From: Anaerotignum lactatifermentans DSM 14214
GTDB taxonomy: Bacteria > Bacillota > Clostridia > Lachnospirales > Anaerotignaceae
Direction of reading: 5' to 3'
Assembly (NCBI RefSeq): GCF_900142265.1
Contig: NZ_FRAH01000036.1
Location: 1 to 32,786 of the forward strand
DNA: 32,786 bases
Made by a program: the position numbers and the translations under genes. The stretch's first letter is position 1, and each line of letters opens with the position of its first letter. Positions 7,200-16,000 of this stretch are shown here, in pieces. The notes below the pieces were generated by a model. That model was not told the origin of the DNA and did not search any database. It saw only the letters and a program-made list of their open reading frames with translations.

Positions 7200-8981
7200 A
7201 TGGAAAGAACAGTGGCAACTTTGAAGGAAAGAATTCGTGCCGGCAGCGCAAAAATCCCCGCAGAAAAGGTGATTCGCGGCGGTATGCTGGTAAACGTTAT
7301 GTCCAGCGAAATTTATCCCGCGGATATTGCTGTCTATAAAGATATGATTGCGGCAGTGGGTGATGTGGAACCTTATATCGGTCCTGATACAGAAGTTATC
7401 GACGCAACAGGCAAATATCTGGTACCCGGTCTGATTGACGGTCATATCCACAGCGAATGCAGCAAACTGAGTATCACAAGCTATGCAAAAGCAGTTGTGC
7501 CTCACGGTACCACCAGCATGATTTCCGGTCTGGATGAATACATTTCCGTATCCAATCTGGAAGGTCTGCAGGAAATTTTCGCAGAAATCAAACAGAGTCC
7601 TTTGAAAGTGTTCTGGGGCGCTCCTTATAAAACACCTTATACCGTTCCTCAGTCTACTGTATCTTTCAACTTCAACAAAGATGTTCATGAAATGGTACAG
7701 AAATGGCCTGAATGCTACGGCGTATGGGAAACAGTAACAGAATTCGTACAGGAAGAAGACGAAGACACACTGGGCGCAATTGCAGAAGCATACAAAAACA
7801 ATCTGCCCGTATTTGGCTGCGCACCTATGGCAAGAGGCACAAAACTGAATGGCTACCTGTGCAGCGGCGTGCGTCTGGATCACGAAAGCTATGATCACGA
7901 AGAAGTAGTGGAAAAAATGCGTAAAGGTATGCACATGCTCATCCGTGAATCCTGTGTAACACACTTCCTGGCAGAAAACATCCGTGCGGTGACAGAAGTA
8001 AACCCTGCTTTCGCCCGTCGTGTAAGCTTCTGCACAGACGACGTAACAGCAACAGACATCCTGAGCAAAGGTCACCTGGATCATGTGGTACGTCTGGCAA
8101 TCCAGGCTGGCGTTGATCCCATGACAGCCATCCAGATGGCTACTATCAACAGCGCGGAAGCATACCGCATCGACCATCTGGTTGGTTCCATCTGCCCCGG
8201 CAGAATCGCGGATATTCTGTTTGTAGATAATCTGGAAGAATTCACCGTTGCAAAAGTTATGACAAACGGTCAGATGGTAGCGGAAAACCATCACATTTCC
8301 TATGAATTGAAAGCACCTGCAAGAAGCCCTATCTTCAAAGGTCAGCTCAAATGCAAAATGACAACAAAAGAAGATTTCGAATACAAAGTGCCTATCCAGA
8401 ACGGCAAAGCAAAAGTGCTGTCTATGGATGTAAAAGGTCCCTTCGTTCGTAAGAGACGCGATGTAGAACTGAAAGTTGTAAACGGCGTGATCCAGCCTGA
8501 TACCCAGCAGGATGCGATCATGGTTTCCGTTCTGGAAAGATTCGGCAAAAACGGCAACAAATCTCTGGCATTCTGCTCCGGCTGGAAACTGAAAAACGGC
8601 GCTATGGCTTCTACCTGCGCACCTGACGATAACAACCTGGTTGTTATGGGTTCCAGCGCAGAAGATATGTCCATCGCTGTGAACCATCTGATTGAACAGG
8701 GCGGCGGTCAGGTTGTTGTAGAAAACGGCAAGGTTATCGAATTCCTGCCTCTGCCTGTAGGCGGTATCGTTAGTGACGAAGAACCTGAAGTAATCGCAGA
8801 ACTGGAAAAGAAAATCGACGAAGCGGCAAGAAGAATCGGCTCCGATCTGCCCAACCCTATGATGTACATGTTCTTCCTGCCCATTACAGCAATCCCTGAC
8901 TATGCTCTGACAGACGTTGGTCCTGTGGATTACTGCGCATTGACCACCTATGATCCCGTTTTGGAACTGGTAGAAGAATGA
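7200..8981 (+). CDS. Adenine deaminase-family amidohydrolase, divergent paralogue
   Basis: 593 residues with the amidohydrolase (metal-dependent TIM barrel) and adenine deaminase C-terminal domains. I chose ATG 7200, which follows AAAGGAG. The first metal motif is intact (HIH at residues 82-84 in PGLIDGHIHSE), as are RLDHES and FCTDDVTATD. The second diagnostic block of adenine deaminases, ADPHEI, is replaced by ISGLDEY (about residues 108-114), so a conserved His is missing. It probably acts on a different amine or amide substrate than adenine, or is regulatory. It is first in a two-gene operon with a standard-looking adenine deaminase, whose start follows 14 bases after its stop. The leader upstream carries an attenuator-like structure. 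Confidence 0.8.
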   Translation: MERTVATLKERIRAGSAKIPAEKVIRGGMLVNVMSSEIYPADIAVYKDMIAAVGDVEPYIGPDTEVIDATGKYLVPGLIDGHIHSECSKLSITSYAKAVVPHGTTSMISGLDEYISVSNLEGLQEIFAEIKQSPLKVFWGAPYKTPYTVPQSTVSFNFNKDVHEMVQKWPECYGVWETVTEFVQEEDEDTLGAIAEAYKNNLPVFGCAPMARGTKLNGYLCSGVRLDHESYDHEEVVEKMRKGMHMLIRESCVTHFLAENIRAVTEVNPAFARRVSFCTDDVTATDILSKGHLDHVVRLAIQAGVDPMTAIQMATINSAEAYRIDHLVGSICPGRIADILFVDNLEEFTVAKVMTNGQMVAENHHISYELKAPARSPIFKGQLKCKMTTKEDFEYKVPIQNGKAKVLSMDVKGPFVRKRRDVELKVVNGVIQPDTQQDAIMVSVLERFGKNGNKSLAFCSGWKLKNGAMASTCAPDDNNLVVMGSSAEDMSIAVNHLIEQGGGQVVVENGKVIEFLPLPVGGIVSDEEPEVIAELEKKIDEAARRIGSDLPNPMMYMFFLPITAIPDYALTDVGPVDYCALTTYDPVLELVEE

Positions 8982-8995
8982 GAGAAGGGGTTGCC

Positions 8996-10729
8996 ATGAA
9001 GAAAGAAGAACTGAGAAAACTGATCCTCACAGCAAAAGGCGCTGTGGAAGCGGATGTTGTTATCAAGAACTGTAAAGTGGTAAACGTATTTACTGGTGAA
9101 ATCCAGGAAGGTGATATTGCCATTTCCGGCGACCAGATTGCAGGCGTTGGGCAGTATCAGGGAAAAGTGGAAGTGGATGCCGGCGGCAGATATGCCGCTC
9201 CCGGCTTCATCGACAGCCATATCCATATTGAATCCTCTTATGTAAGCCCCGAAGAACTGGGCAGACTGCTGGTGCCTCATGGCGGTTGTACCATCATCGC
9301 AGACCCTCATGAAATCGTGAATGTAATGGGCATTCAGGCACTGGACTACATGATGGAAGCGGCAAAGAACACCAAAATGGACGTGAAATATATGCTGCCT
9401 TCCTGCGTACCTGCCACACCTTTTGAACATGCTGGTCTGGTACTGGGCGCAGATAAAATGGAAGAACCCATTGAACGTGAAAATATTCTGGGTCTGGGCG
9501 AATTCATGAATTTCCCCGGCGTTTTCAATGCCGATGATGATACATTGGATAAACTGATGGTTGCTAAAAACGCAGGCAAACTCATTGACGGTCATTCTCC
9601 CGGTCTGACAGGCAAAAACCTGACCGCTTATGCCAGTGCCAGAATCCAGGGCGACCATGAATGTGCAACCGTGGAAGATATGAAAGAACGTCTGAGTCTG
9701 GGTATGTATATCCTGCTGCGGGAAGGCTCTGCCTGCCATGACCTGCGCAGACTGCTCAAAGGCGTGACACCGGAAAACAGCCGCAGATGTCTGCTGTGCT
9801 CCGACGATAGACAGCCTAAAACCATCCTGCAGGAAGGTCACTTGGACAACCACCTGCGTATGTGCGTAGAAGAAGGCATTGACGCCATGACAGCCATCCG
9901 TATGGCAACACTGAATGCGGCAGAATGCTTTAGACTCTATGACAGAGGCGCCATCGCTCCCGGCTACCGTGCAGACGTTGTGCTGCTGGATGATCTGGAA
10001 CAGTTCCATGTCCATAAAGTTTGGATTCGCGGGGAACTGGTGGCAGAAGAAGGCAAATATCTGCCGGAATTCAAAACCCACGATATTTCCACTGTACGCA
10101 ACAGCGTGCATCTGAAAGATTTCTCTGTGGATAAATTCAAAATGCATCTGAAATCCGATCATGTCCATGTGATCACCATTCAGCCCGGCGGCGTTGTGAC
10201 AAAGAAAGAAACAGCTCATATTCCTGTGGAAAACGGTGAATTTGTATTCTCTCCTGACAACGACATCGTGAAAGTTGCCGTTGTGGAACGTCATCAGATG
10301 ACAGGTAATGTGGCATGCGGCTTCCTGAAAGGCTATGGCATCAAAGAAGGCGCTGTGGCACTGTCCATTGCCCATGACTCTCATAACATCATCGTGACAG
10401 GTGTCAGTGATGAAGAAATGGCATTTGCCGTAGAAAAACTGAAAGAACAGAACGGCGGTATCGTTCTGGTGAAAAACGGCGAAGTCATCGAAAGTATGCC
10501 AATGCCCATTGCAGGGCTCATGAGCGATCAGAGCGGCGAATGGGTAAAACAGAAACTCATCGACATTCACGACAAAGCATATAGCGAATTGGGCGTAGCA
10601 GGGGACGTAGAACCTGTTATGACACTTTGCTTTATGTCTTTGGCAGTTATCCCCGAAATCAAACTGACAGATATGGGTCTGTTTGATGTGGGCACATTCT
10701 CCTTCATTCCTGTGGAATGTGAAGCATAA
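8996..10729 (+). CDS. ade: Adenine deaminase
   Basis: 577 residues, full length. It catalyses hydrolytic deamination of adenine to hypoxanthine and ammonia in purine salvage. Diagnostic blocks are present: PGFIDSHIHIESSYVSP (HIH at residues 75-77), IADPHEIVNVMG (ADPHEI at 102-107), GHSPGLTGKNL and LCSDDRQP. The C-terminal domain is also complete. I prefer ATG 8996, which is preceded by GAGAAGGGG, over an in-frame ATG 18 bases upstream that overlaps the previous stop. It is cotranscribed with the divergent paralogue before it and is followed by a terminator. Confidence 0.92.
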   Translation: MKKEELRKLILTAKGAVEADVVIKNCKVVNVFTGEIQEGDIAISGDQIAGVGQYQGKVEVDAGGRYAAPGFIDSHIHIESSYVSPEELGRLLVPHGGCTIIADPHEIVNVMGIQALDYMMEAAKNTKMDVKYMLPSCVPATPFEHAGLVLGADKMEEPIERENILGLGEFMNFPGVFNADDDTLDKLMVAKNAGKLIDGHSPGLTGKNLTAYASARIQGDHECATVEDMKERLSLGMYILLREGSACHDLRRLLKGVTPENSRRCLLCSDDRQPKTILQEGHLDNHLRMCVEEGIDAMTAIRMATLNAAECFRLYDRGAIAPGYRADVVLLDDLEQFHVHKVWIRGELVAEEGKYLPEFKTHDISTVRNSVHLKDFSVDKFKMHLKSDHVHVITIQPGGVVTKKETAHIPVENGEFVFSPDNDIVKVAVVERHQMTGNVACGFLKGYGIKEGAVALSIAHDSHNIIVTGVSDEEMAFAVEKLKEQNGGIVLVKNGEVIESMPMPIAGLMSDQSGEWVKQKLIDIHDKAYSELGVAGDVEPVMTLCFMSLAVIPEIKLTDMGLFDVGTFSFIPVECEA

Positions 10730-10743
10730 AATATAAAAAAATC

Positions 10744-10778
10744 AGACCTCGTTTTCCTGTGGGAAGCGGGGTCTTTTT
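10744..10778 (+). terminator. Terminator of the adenine deaminase operon
   Basis: AGACCTCGTTTTCC pairs along its whole length, with some G-U pairs, with GGGAAGCGGGGTCT around a TGT loop (10744-10774), followed by TTTTT. It starts 14 bases after the stop codon. Confidence 0.85.
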
Positions 10779-10860
10779 GTATAAATTCCGTGGGTTTTTA
10801 TGCTGTTGTGTGTAGAATAAGATAGAAGGATCAATCAGGAACAGTGAAAGGGGGAACGGT

Positions 10861-11391
10861 ATGAAAGAAGAGGATATCATTGCGAGGCTGAGAGATGGGG
10901 ACAGTCAAGCGATGGAAGCATTGATGCAGCAGTACGGTCCTTTTCTGCGATATATTCTGACACCAATCCTGCCCAATGCCAGTGAACGGGAGGAGTGTTT
11001 TTCGGAAGTTATCGTGCGTATCTGGCAGAAGCAAGCGCAATATGACCCCGAAAAAGGTTCATGGAAAGCTTGGATAGCAGCCATTGCCAGAAATGCGGCG
11101 CTGAATTGGAACAGAAACCGAAAACAGACGGAATCTTTGTCAGAAGAAATACCCACAGACACCATGATACCAGAAGATATTCTGCTGCGAAAAGAACGGC
11201 AGAAAATATTGGAACAGGCGCTATTGCAAGTATCCCGTCAGGAACGTCTGCTTTTTTACAGAAAGTATTACTATATGCAATCCACAGCACAGATTGCCAG
11301 AGAACTTGGCATGACGGAACGGGCTGTGGAGGGAAAACTTTATCGTTTGAAAAAGAAATTGCGGGAATTGTTAGGAGGGGATACGGTATGA
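10861..11391 (+). CDS. ECF-type RNA polymerase sigma factor
   Basis: 176 residues. Region 2 covers roughly residues 15-80 (FSEVIVRIWQKQAQYDP as region 2.2-2.3 and WIAAIARNAALNWNRNRKQ as 2.4-like). Region 4 covers about 120-172, with LLFYRKYYYMQSTAQIAREL and the recognition helix TERAVEGKLYRLKKKL. The start ATG follows GAAAGGGGGAA. Its stop overlaps the next start as ATGA, coupling translation to a membrane protein that may act as its partner or anti-sigma. A possible -10 TAGAAT lies at 10813-10818; no matching -35 was found. Confidence 0.92.
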   Translation: MKEEDIIARLRDGDSQAMEALMQQYGPFLRYILTPILPNASEREECFSEVIVRIWQKQAQYDPEKGSWKAWIAAIARNAALNWNRNRKQTESLSEEIPTDTMIPEDILLRKERQKILEQALLQVSRQERLLFYRKYYYMQSTAQIARELGMTERAVEGKLYRLKKKLRELLGGDTV

Positions 11392-12092
11392 AACAAAGGA
11401 TAGAGGATAATGAATTTGATGTTTGGCTGGAATCTAGTGTGCCGGAATTTTTGCCTGATGATATCGTAAAACAGGTTACACCATGGAAAAAAGCCGTGGG
11501 TCAGGTGTTGGCAGGTTTTGTCATGACTTCTCTTTTTCTGGATGTTTTTTACTTGGATATGATCCTTCCGGCAGTTGGTTATCTGCTTTCTTTCTGGGGT
11601 TTTTCAGCAATTTTTCGGGAAAATCGCTGGTTTCGTATCTGCGGCGGTATCACGGCTGTAAGAGGACTGTTTTTTCTGGTAAAGCTACTGCTTCCAGCGG
11701 AAATTTTTCTGGAATTGATCTATACAAAGACAGCTTTTCTCTTTGCTGCTGGATTTTATACCTATGGTGTTTTTGCTTTTCTCTTTTGCTTTTGGCTGGG
11801 ACTTCGGACAGTGCAGCAAAAAGCAGGATTATCTCCCAAGGCGAAGGGCGTACTGGTTTTGATGCTGTGGTATCTCGTGTTTTATTTGCTGCGGATATTT
11901 TTTGGTTATTTAGGATTACTGCTCCCCATTGCATTGTTTGTGGTGTATGCTTTTGCGGTGCAGAGTGTGGCGAATATCATGAAGGAGTTGGAGGATGCAG
12001 GATATGTCATGGATATTGCGCCCACAAGAATTCCTAAGCAGATCAGTGGTATTTGTATTCTGGGACTGTTTTTTGCGGCAGCATTGCTTTAG
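11388..12092 (+). CDS. Polytopic membrane protein coupled to the ECF sigma factor (possible anti-sigma)
   Basis: 234 residues. A soluble acidic N-terminus of about 30 residues (WLESSVPEFLPDDIVKQV, then TPWKKA) precedes about five to six hydrophobic segments, the first near residues 38-58 and the last at the C-terminus. The N-terminal P-D-D-I-V-x-x-V-T-P-W motif recurs, to my knowledge, in clostridial proteins encoded next to ECF sigma factors. Translational coupling (ATGA overlap) and topology suggest it holds or senses for the sigma factor. No classical zinc anti-sigma motif is visible, so the role is inferred from context. Confidence 0.7.
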   Translation: MKQRIEDNEFDVWLESSVPEFLPDDIVKQVTPWKKAVGQVLAGFVMTSLFLDVFYLDMILPAVGYLLSFWGFSAIFRENRWFRICGGITAVRGLFFLVKLLLPAEIFLELIYTKTAFLFAAGFYTYGVFAFLFCFWLGLRTVQQKAGLSPKAKGVLVLMLWYLVFYLLRIFFGYLGLLLPIALFVVYAFAVQSVANIMKELEDAGYVMDIAPTRIPKQISGICILGLFFAAALL

Positions 12093-12176
12093 TTTCTACA
12101 GTTTTTGGAGAAATCGGCATATCCAACAGATTCCTAGTATGCTACAATAAAGAAAAGGGCAGAAGGGGGCGCGGAT

Positions 12177-12743
12177 ATGCGGGATGAAGTGTGGATAGAA
12201 GCAGGAAAACGAATGATACTCCGGCAATTTTACATCAGAGAATCTATGCGCATTTTTCTCATGTTTGTCATGTGCATAGTGGTCAGTATCCTGTGGGCTG
12301 TGAGTACGGGACAAATGGTGGTTTTTCTCATAGCCATCGGGATTACAGCCCTTGTGATTCTGCGTATGGTGACCATTGGCAGCAGAGAATTTCGCAATAC
12401 TTTTGCAGACTTATATCCGTCTAGACAAGAGCAAATTATCATAGACTATTTGCAGCCCCATACCATTTATCGGCTCTTTGGCGGAGAAGTCCACATGCTT
12501 TCTGATGCCATGATTTATCGGAGCGGTGCGAAATTGCTGCTCATACTGCCGGAGGAGGTGGATGTGATCAAGACCATGAAATATAGCGGAGAAAGCGCTT
12601 TTGTCCGCGGTGTTTGGATCACAACAGATACCATGAAAAAATATCGGCTGGAATTTATGTCAGGACAGCAGCAAAACATCAAACATATCGTCATGTGGTT
12701 GAAGCACAAAAAGCCGGAGATCACATGGCAAAGAAATTCCTGA
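12177..12743 (+). CDS. Membrane protein of unknown function, two transmembrane segments
   Basis: 188 residues. Two adjacent hydrophobic segments (about residues 22-42 and 45-64) are followed by a cytoplasmic domain of about 120 residues with mixed beta/alpha character (RLFGGEVHMLSDAMIYRSG, then LLILPEEVDVIKTM). The layout resembles bacterial YcxB-like or PH-like membrane proteins, but I cannot assign a family. A GAAGGGGGCG ribosome binding site precedes ATG 12177 and a -10-like TACAAT lies at 12143-12148, so it may have its own promoter. It follows the sigma/membrane pair on the same strand after 84 bases. Confidence 0.7.
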   Translation: MRDEVWIEAGKRMILRQFYIRESMRIFLMFVMCIVVSILWAVSTGQMVVFLIAIGITALVILRMVTIGSREFRNTFADLYPSRQEQIIIDYLQPHTIYRLFGGEVHMLSDAMIYRSGAKLLLILPEEVDVIKTMKYSGESAFVRGVWITTDTMKKYRLEFMSGQQQNIKHIVMWLKHKKPEITWQRNS

Positions 12744-12751
12744 TAAAAAAG

Positions 12752-12789
12752 AAAGCTGAAATCTTTGGAAAAGGATTCCAGCTTTTTTA
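12752..12789. terminator. Terminator between convergent genes
   Basis: AAAGCTGAAATC (12752-12763) pairs with GATTCCAGCTTT (12774-12785) with one mismatch, followed by a T run. It serves the plus-strand gene and may also serve the minus-strand gene ending at 12828. Confidence 0.75.
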
Positions 12790-12827
12790 TTGTTATGGGA
12801 TTGAATTTCTTAAGAGCTGCTTGGGTG

Positions 12828-13277
12828 TCATTCTTGGTGTTGGGCAAGGAAGCTTTCCAAAGACTTTTGAAATGCCGCGTCCTGCTCCGGTGTGCGTTTT
12901 TTGATGTGACCGCCGCGGCTTTTTTTCTGGCGGCGCATTTCTCGGGAAATATGACGCTCAAAGAGCATACGGTCAATGGTGTCGTTGCCGTAAAAAAAGC
13001 CATTGGGATGAAGCACCGCGGCACCTTTTGTAAGAAACAGAGTGGCAAGACCATAGTCGGATGTGACGCACAAATCTTGTTTCTGCGCCAGATTTGCCAG
13101 CACCAGATCGGCACTATCTGCGCCTTTGTCCACGGTTTTGACGGTGACAAAAGGTTCCTCATAGAAAAGCTGGTGGGCAACATCGCAGACCATCAGCACT
13201 TCATTTTCATATTTCTTTGCAGCCCTGACGATGATTTCTTTTACAGGGCATGCGTCTGCGTCAACAAGGATTTTCAT
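12828..13277 (-). CDS. YaiI/YqxD family protein (UPF0178/DUF188)
   Basis: 149 residues, the usual family length. It begins with MKILVDADACPVKE, the DxDACPV signature of the family, and has the CVTSDYGLA block. The fold is PIN-like and a nuclease role has been proposed for the family, but no function is proven. Its start overlaps the GNAT gene upstream by four bases (ATGA), so the pair is cotranscribed. Confidence 0.93.
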   Translation of the reverse strand: MKILVDADACPVKEIIVRAAKKYENEVLMVCDVAHQLFYEEPFVTVKTVDKGADSADLVLANLAQKQDLCVTSDYGLATLFLTKGAAVLHPNGFFYGNDTIDRMLFERHISREMRRQKKSRGGHIKKRTPEQDAAFQKSLESFLAQHQE

Positions 13278-13759
13278 TTTTCTTCTCCTTTCTGGGGAGG
13301 TATCAGTTTACGCCGGAAATAGAGCACATCATCCATGGGATTTTCGTAATAGGCAGAAATTTCTTCAAACCCATTTCTGCGGTACAGGCGGATGGCGCTT
13401 TCCATAGGCAAAAGGGTATCCAGAACCATTTCTTCGTATCCGTCTGCTTCTGCCAGATTTACGATTTCGGTCAGCAAAGCCTGTCCTATGCCGTCTTTGC
13501 GATAAGCAGGCAATACATACAGCCGCTTCATTTCACAGCGAACAGCAGAATGACGGCAATAAGCCACACAGCCCACAACGTCGCCATGATCCGCAACAGC
13601 CGCCAAAAGTCTGCCTGCGGGAAAACCATATTTTTTCTGAAGGTCTGCCAGTTCTGCGCTGAGATTTTGAAAAGATAAATCCCGTCCCAGACTGTCGGTA
13701 TATGCTACAATCAAACTTTTGACTTCTGTCAAATATGTAAAACCATCTGTAATTTTCAT
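13274..13759 (-). CDS. GNAT-family N-acetyltransferase
   Basis: 161 residues. The acetyl-CoA site is the RLYVLPAYRKDGIGQALL segment (Q/R-x-x-G-x-A type), preceded by the VVGCVAYCRH strand and followed by VLDTLLPMESAIRLYRRNGF, typical of GNAT motif B. The acceptor substrate is unknown. It is the upstream member of a two-gene unit with the DUF188 protein, reading away from the DUF1667 gene. Confidence 0.9.
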   Translation of the reverse strand: MKITDGFTYLTEVKSLIVAYTDSLGRDLSFQNLSAELADLQKKYGFPAGRLLAAVADHGDVVGCVAYCRHSAVRCEMKRLYVLPAYRKDGIGQALLTEIVNLAEADGYEEMVLDTLLPMESAIRLYRRNGFEEISAYYENPMDDVLYFRRKLIPPQKGEEK

Positions 13760-13835
13760 GGGAACAACTCCTTTGAAAACGATTTTTCTATATTATATGA
13801 TAGAGGCGGTTTTTTCACAAGAGATGGAATGGGAC

Positions 13836-13864
13836 TTTACGAATGGAGGGAAGATCAGTATAAT
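13836..13864 (+). promoter_or_regulatory. Promoter of the DUF1667/hydrolase pair (TTTACG-N17-TATAAT)
   Basis: -35 TTTACG at 13836-13841, a 17-base spacer and a perfect -10 TATAAT at 13859-13864. It sits 39 bases before the chosen DUF1667 start, in the divergent intergenic region. Confidence 0.55.
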
Positions 13865-13903
13865 GAGTACGTCAAAGGACTTTTGACAGAAAGGAACATG
13901 CTT

Positions 13904-14251
13904 ATGAAAAAAGAACAATTGATCTGTCGGGGCTGCGGGAACGGATGCTTTCTGGAAGCAGTTCATGATGGAGATGCATTGATAGAATTGGCAGGAAATA
14001 GTTGTGACGGCGGACGACGCTATGCGACAGAACAACTTTTGCGAAACTACTTGCAAACTGTTTTGCCTACGGTTGACGGCAGAGAAGTGCAGGTCATTTC
14101 CAGAGAGAAAGTATCTCAGCCCATCCGTCTGCGCTGTCTGAAGGCGCTGGAAGGTATTGTGCTGGAAACGCCTGTGATTAAAGGCGAAATGGTGCTTTGT
14201 GATGCGGCAGATACAGGCGTGGATATTGTAGCTGCGGAGAATTTGTTTTAA
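13904..14251 (+). CDS. DUF1667 family cysteine-containing protein
   Basis: 115 residues. The N-terminus carries CRGCGNGC, then GNSCDGGRRYATEQ, then the long RLRCLKALEGI stretch, matching DUF1667 (C-x-x-C...GN-x-C-x-x-G-x-x-Y). Such proteins are usually encoded beside glycerol-3-phosphate dehydrogenase or FAD oxidoreductases and probably bind a metal or iron-sulfur cluster. No such partner is present here. I chose ATG 13904 because GAAAGGA lies about nine bases upstream, while ATG 13898 is too close. The alpha/beta hydrolase follows after 12 bases. Confidence 0.82.
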   Translation: MKKEQLICRGCGNGCFLEAVHDGDALIELAGNSCDGGRRYATEQLLRNYLQTVLPTVDGREVQVISREKVSQPIRLRCLKALEGIVLETPVIKGEMVLCDAADTGVDIVAAENLF

Positions 14252-14263
14252 GGGGTGAGAAAC

Positions 14264-15031
14264 GTGATACGGTTTTATGGAGAAAAACCATATAGAGCGG
14301 CGGTGATCCATGGCGGTCCCGGGGATATTGGTGGTATGCGTCCTGTTGCGGAGCGGCTAGGTAAGACTTTTGGCGTTATGGAGCCTATACAGTCACAATA
14401 CACGACCATTGCATTGGTCATGGAACTGCGGCGGCAGCTGGGGCTTCATATCAAAGAACCCATCACCCTTATCGGACATTCCTGGGGCGCGTGGCTGTCT
14501 TTGCTGGTGGCATCCTGCTATCCTTTTCTGGTGGAACGGGTGGTGCTGGTAGGCTGTCCTCCATTGGAGGAAATTTACGCGGGACATATCCATGAGCGGC
14601 GGATGAAACGTTTATCCAAAGAAGAACAGGAGCGTTTTATCTGGTATATGAAACATATGGCTGCCATCACTGCGGAGGGATGGGAAGACCTGCGACAATT
14701 GATGATTAAGGCAGACCATTATGCACAGAAACCAAATGCGTCTTCCTATACGCAAATGGATGGGAAAATGTATGAGCGTGTTTGGCCAGAAGCCATAGAA
14801 ATGCGGCGCAACGGTAATTTGATGCGGTATATCCAGTCTGTTGCCTGTCCCATACATATCATCCATGGGGATTATGACCCCCATCCTTTAGAGGGTATCA
14901 TCAATCCTCTGGACAGTTTGTGTATTCCTTATCGTTTGCAGATATTGCAAAAATGCGGACATGCGCCTTTTGACGAAATATTTGCGGAAGAACGGTTTTA
15001 TCAGATTCTGGAGCAGATTTTACGCAGTTAA
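14264..15031 (+). CDS. Alpha/beta hydrolase
   Basis: 255 residues. Features are the oxyanion segment HGGPGDIGG, the nucleophile elbow GHSWGAW (Ser), the acidic residue in HGDYDPHP, and the catalytic His in CGHAPFDE near the C-terminus, with a helical cap between. The HGGPG start is typical of proline iminopeptidase-like and related serine hydrolases. The start is GTG 14264 with AAGGGG upstream; an alternative GTG nine bases earlier overlaps that box. The substrate cannot be predicted. Confidence 0.85.
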   Translation: MIRFYGEKPYRAAVIHGGPGDIGGMRPVAERLGKTFGVMEPIQSQYTTIALVMELRRQLGLHIKEPITLIGHSWGAWLSLLVASCYPFLVERVVLVGCPPLEEIYAGHIHERRMKRLSKEEQERFIWYMKHMAAITAEGWEDLRQLMIKADHYAQKPNASSYTQMDGKMYERVWPEAIEMRRNGNLMRYIQSVACPIHIIHGDYDPHPLEGIINPLDSLCIPYRLQILQKCGHAPFDEIFAEERFYQILEQILRS

Positions 15032-15078
15032 AGAAAAAACGGAAATCTCCTTTAGAGACTTCTTCATCAGAATACAAA

Positions 15079-15125
15079 GAAAGCTGAAATCCTAATGATA
15101 CAGAGGATTTCAGCTTTCTTGTCTT
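15079..15125 (+). terminator. Strong terminator after the hydrolase gene
   Basis: GAAAGCTGAAATCC (15079-15092) pairs perfectly with GGATTTCAGCTTTC (15105-15118) around a 12-base loop, followed by a T-rich tail. It lies between convergent genes. Confidence 0.85.
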
Positions 15126-15184
15126 TACTCAGTTTTATTTTGAACTGTTTTCTTCTAAAGACATCCGTTCTTTTTATGGAAAAA

Positions 15185-15823
15185 TCAGAAGCCCATGTCT
15201 TCGCCTACCAGAATCACTTTGATTCTCTTAGCGGGGCGGCAAAGGCGGGTGATGAGGATTTCGTTGCAGATACATTCTTCGGAAGTGCAGTTGTGGCATC
15301 TGCCTGTGGTTGCGCAGGGAGTTTTGCCCATGAAACGCATGCTGTTGACAGGTGCAGCATAACCGCGGATACGTTTTACGGCAGCGTCCACATCTTTAGC
15401 AACTTTATTCATGCCGCAAATAACGATGACGTTTTTGGGACCGAAGCAGATGGCAGCAACACGGTTGCCTGTGCCATCGATGTTGACCATGATACCATCT
15501 TCAGAGATGGCGTTTGTGCTGGTCAGATAGTAATCTACCAACAGACCTTTCCGATGCAGTTCAGCCACTTCTGCGGGGGTTTTGCCCAGATCGCGGTCGA
15601 TGACTTCATAATCACCTTCATGGAGGGCTTTTGTCAGACCCATTTCACGAATGGTTGTGGAACCGCCCCAGGATACGGAACTTTTTTCGGGAATCAGAGA
15701 TACTGCTTTTTCCAGTGCTTCTGCCGCTGTGGGACAGTAATATGCTTCAAAGTGACGTTTTTCCAGATTTTCAACTAATGTTTTACCTAATAATTCATTG
15801 CGTAATTCCTTTGGTGTAGCCAT
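15185..15823 (-). CDS. LUD domain protein (lactate utilization LutC/LutB-like)
   Basis: 212 residues forming a single LUD (DUF162) domain: SVSWGGSTTIREMGL near residue 55, ISEDGIMVNIDGTGNRVAA, and a Cys-rich tail with CATTGRCHNCTSEECICNE. Related proteins take part in lactate oxidation, but stand-alone versions like this one are of unknown function in Clostridia, and no lutA/lutB partner is present. The start is ATG 15823, preceded by AAAGGAG with a nine-base spacer; the upstream extension of the frame has no such signal. Confidence 0.85.
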   Translation of the reverse strand: MATPKELRNELLGKTLVENLEKRHFEAYYCPTAAEALEKAVSLIPEKSSVSWGGSTTIREMGLTKALHEGDYEVIDRDLGKTPAEVAELHRKGLLVDYYLTSTNAISEDGIMVNIDGTGNRVAAICFGPKNVIVICGMNKVAKDVDAAVKRIRGYAAPVNSMRFMGKTPCATTGRCHNCTSEECICNEILITRLCRPAKRIKVILVGEDMGF

Positions 15824-15935
15824 GGAACAAGACTCCTTTCCAGATGTAAATTCTTTTGTAAACAACTTTATTTTAGCACAAAGCGGAAAACAGGCATAGC
15901 TTTTTTTATTTTTTTCCAAAAGTCATCTGTTTTTC

Positions 15936-15965
15936 TTGCAAAAGCGGAAGGTGCTGGTTTATCAT
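15936..15965 (+). promoter_or_regulatory. Promoter of the rRNA methyltransferase gene
   Basis: TTGCAA (15936-15941), an 18-base spacer and TATCAT (15960-15965), 36 bases ahead of the start codon. Confidence 0.5.
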
Positions 15966-16000
15966 AGAGATACTGAGGTTTTGAAATAAGGAGAAGAAGT

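Noticed and set aside
7065-10570. Long antisense open frames (about 540 codons each) opposite the two adenine deaminase genes
   Set aside because: They mirror the codon pattern of the real genes, are rich in His, Cys and Phe, have no ribosome binding sites and match no protein family I recognise.
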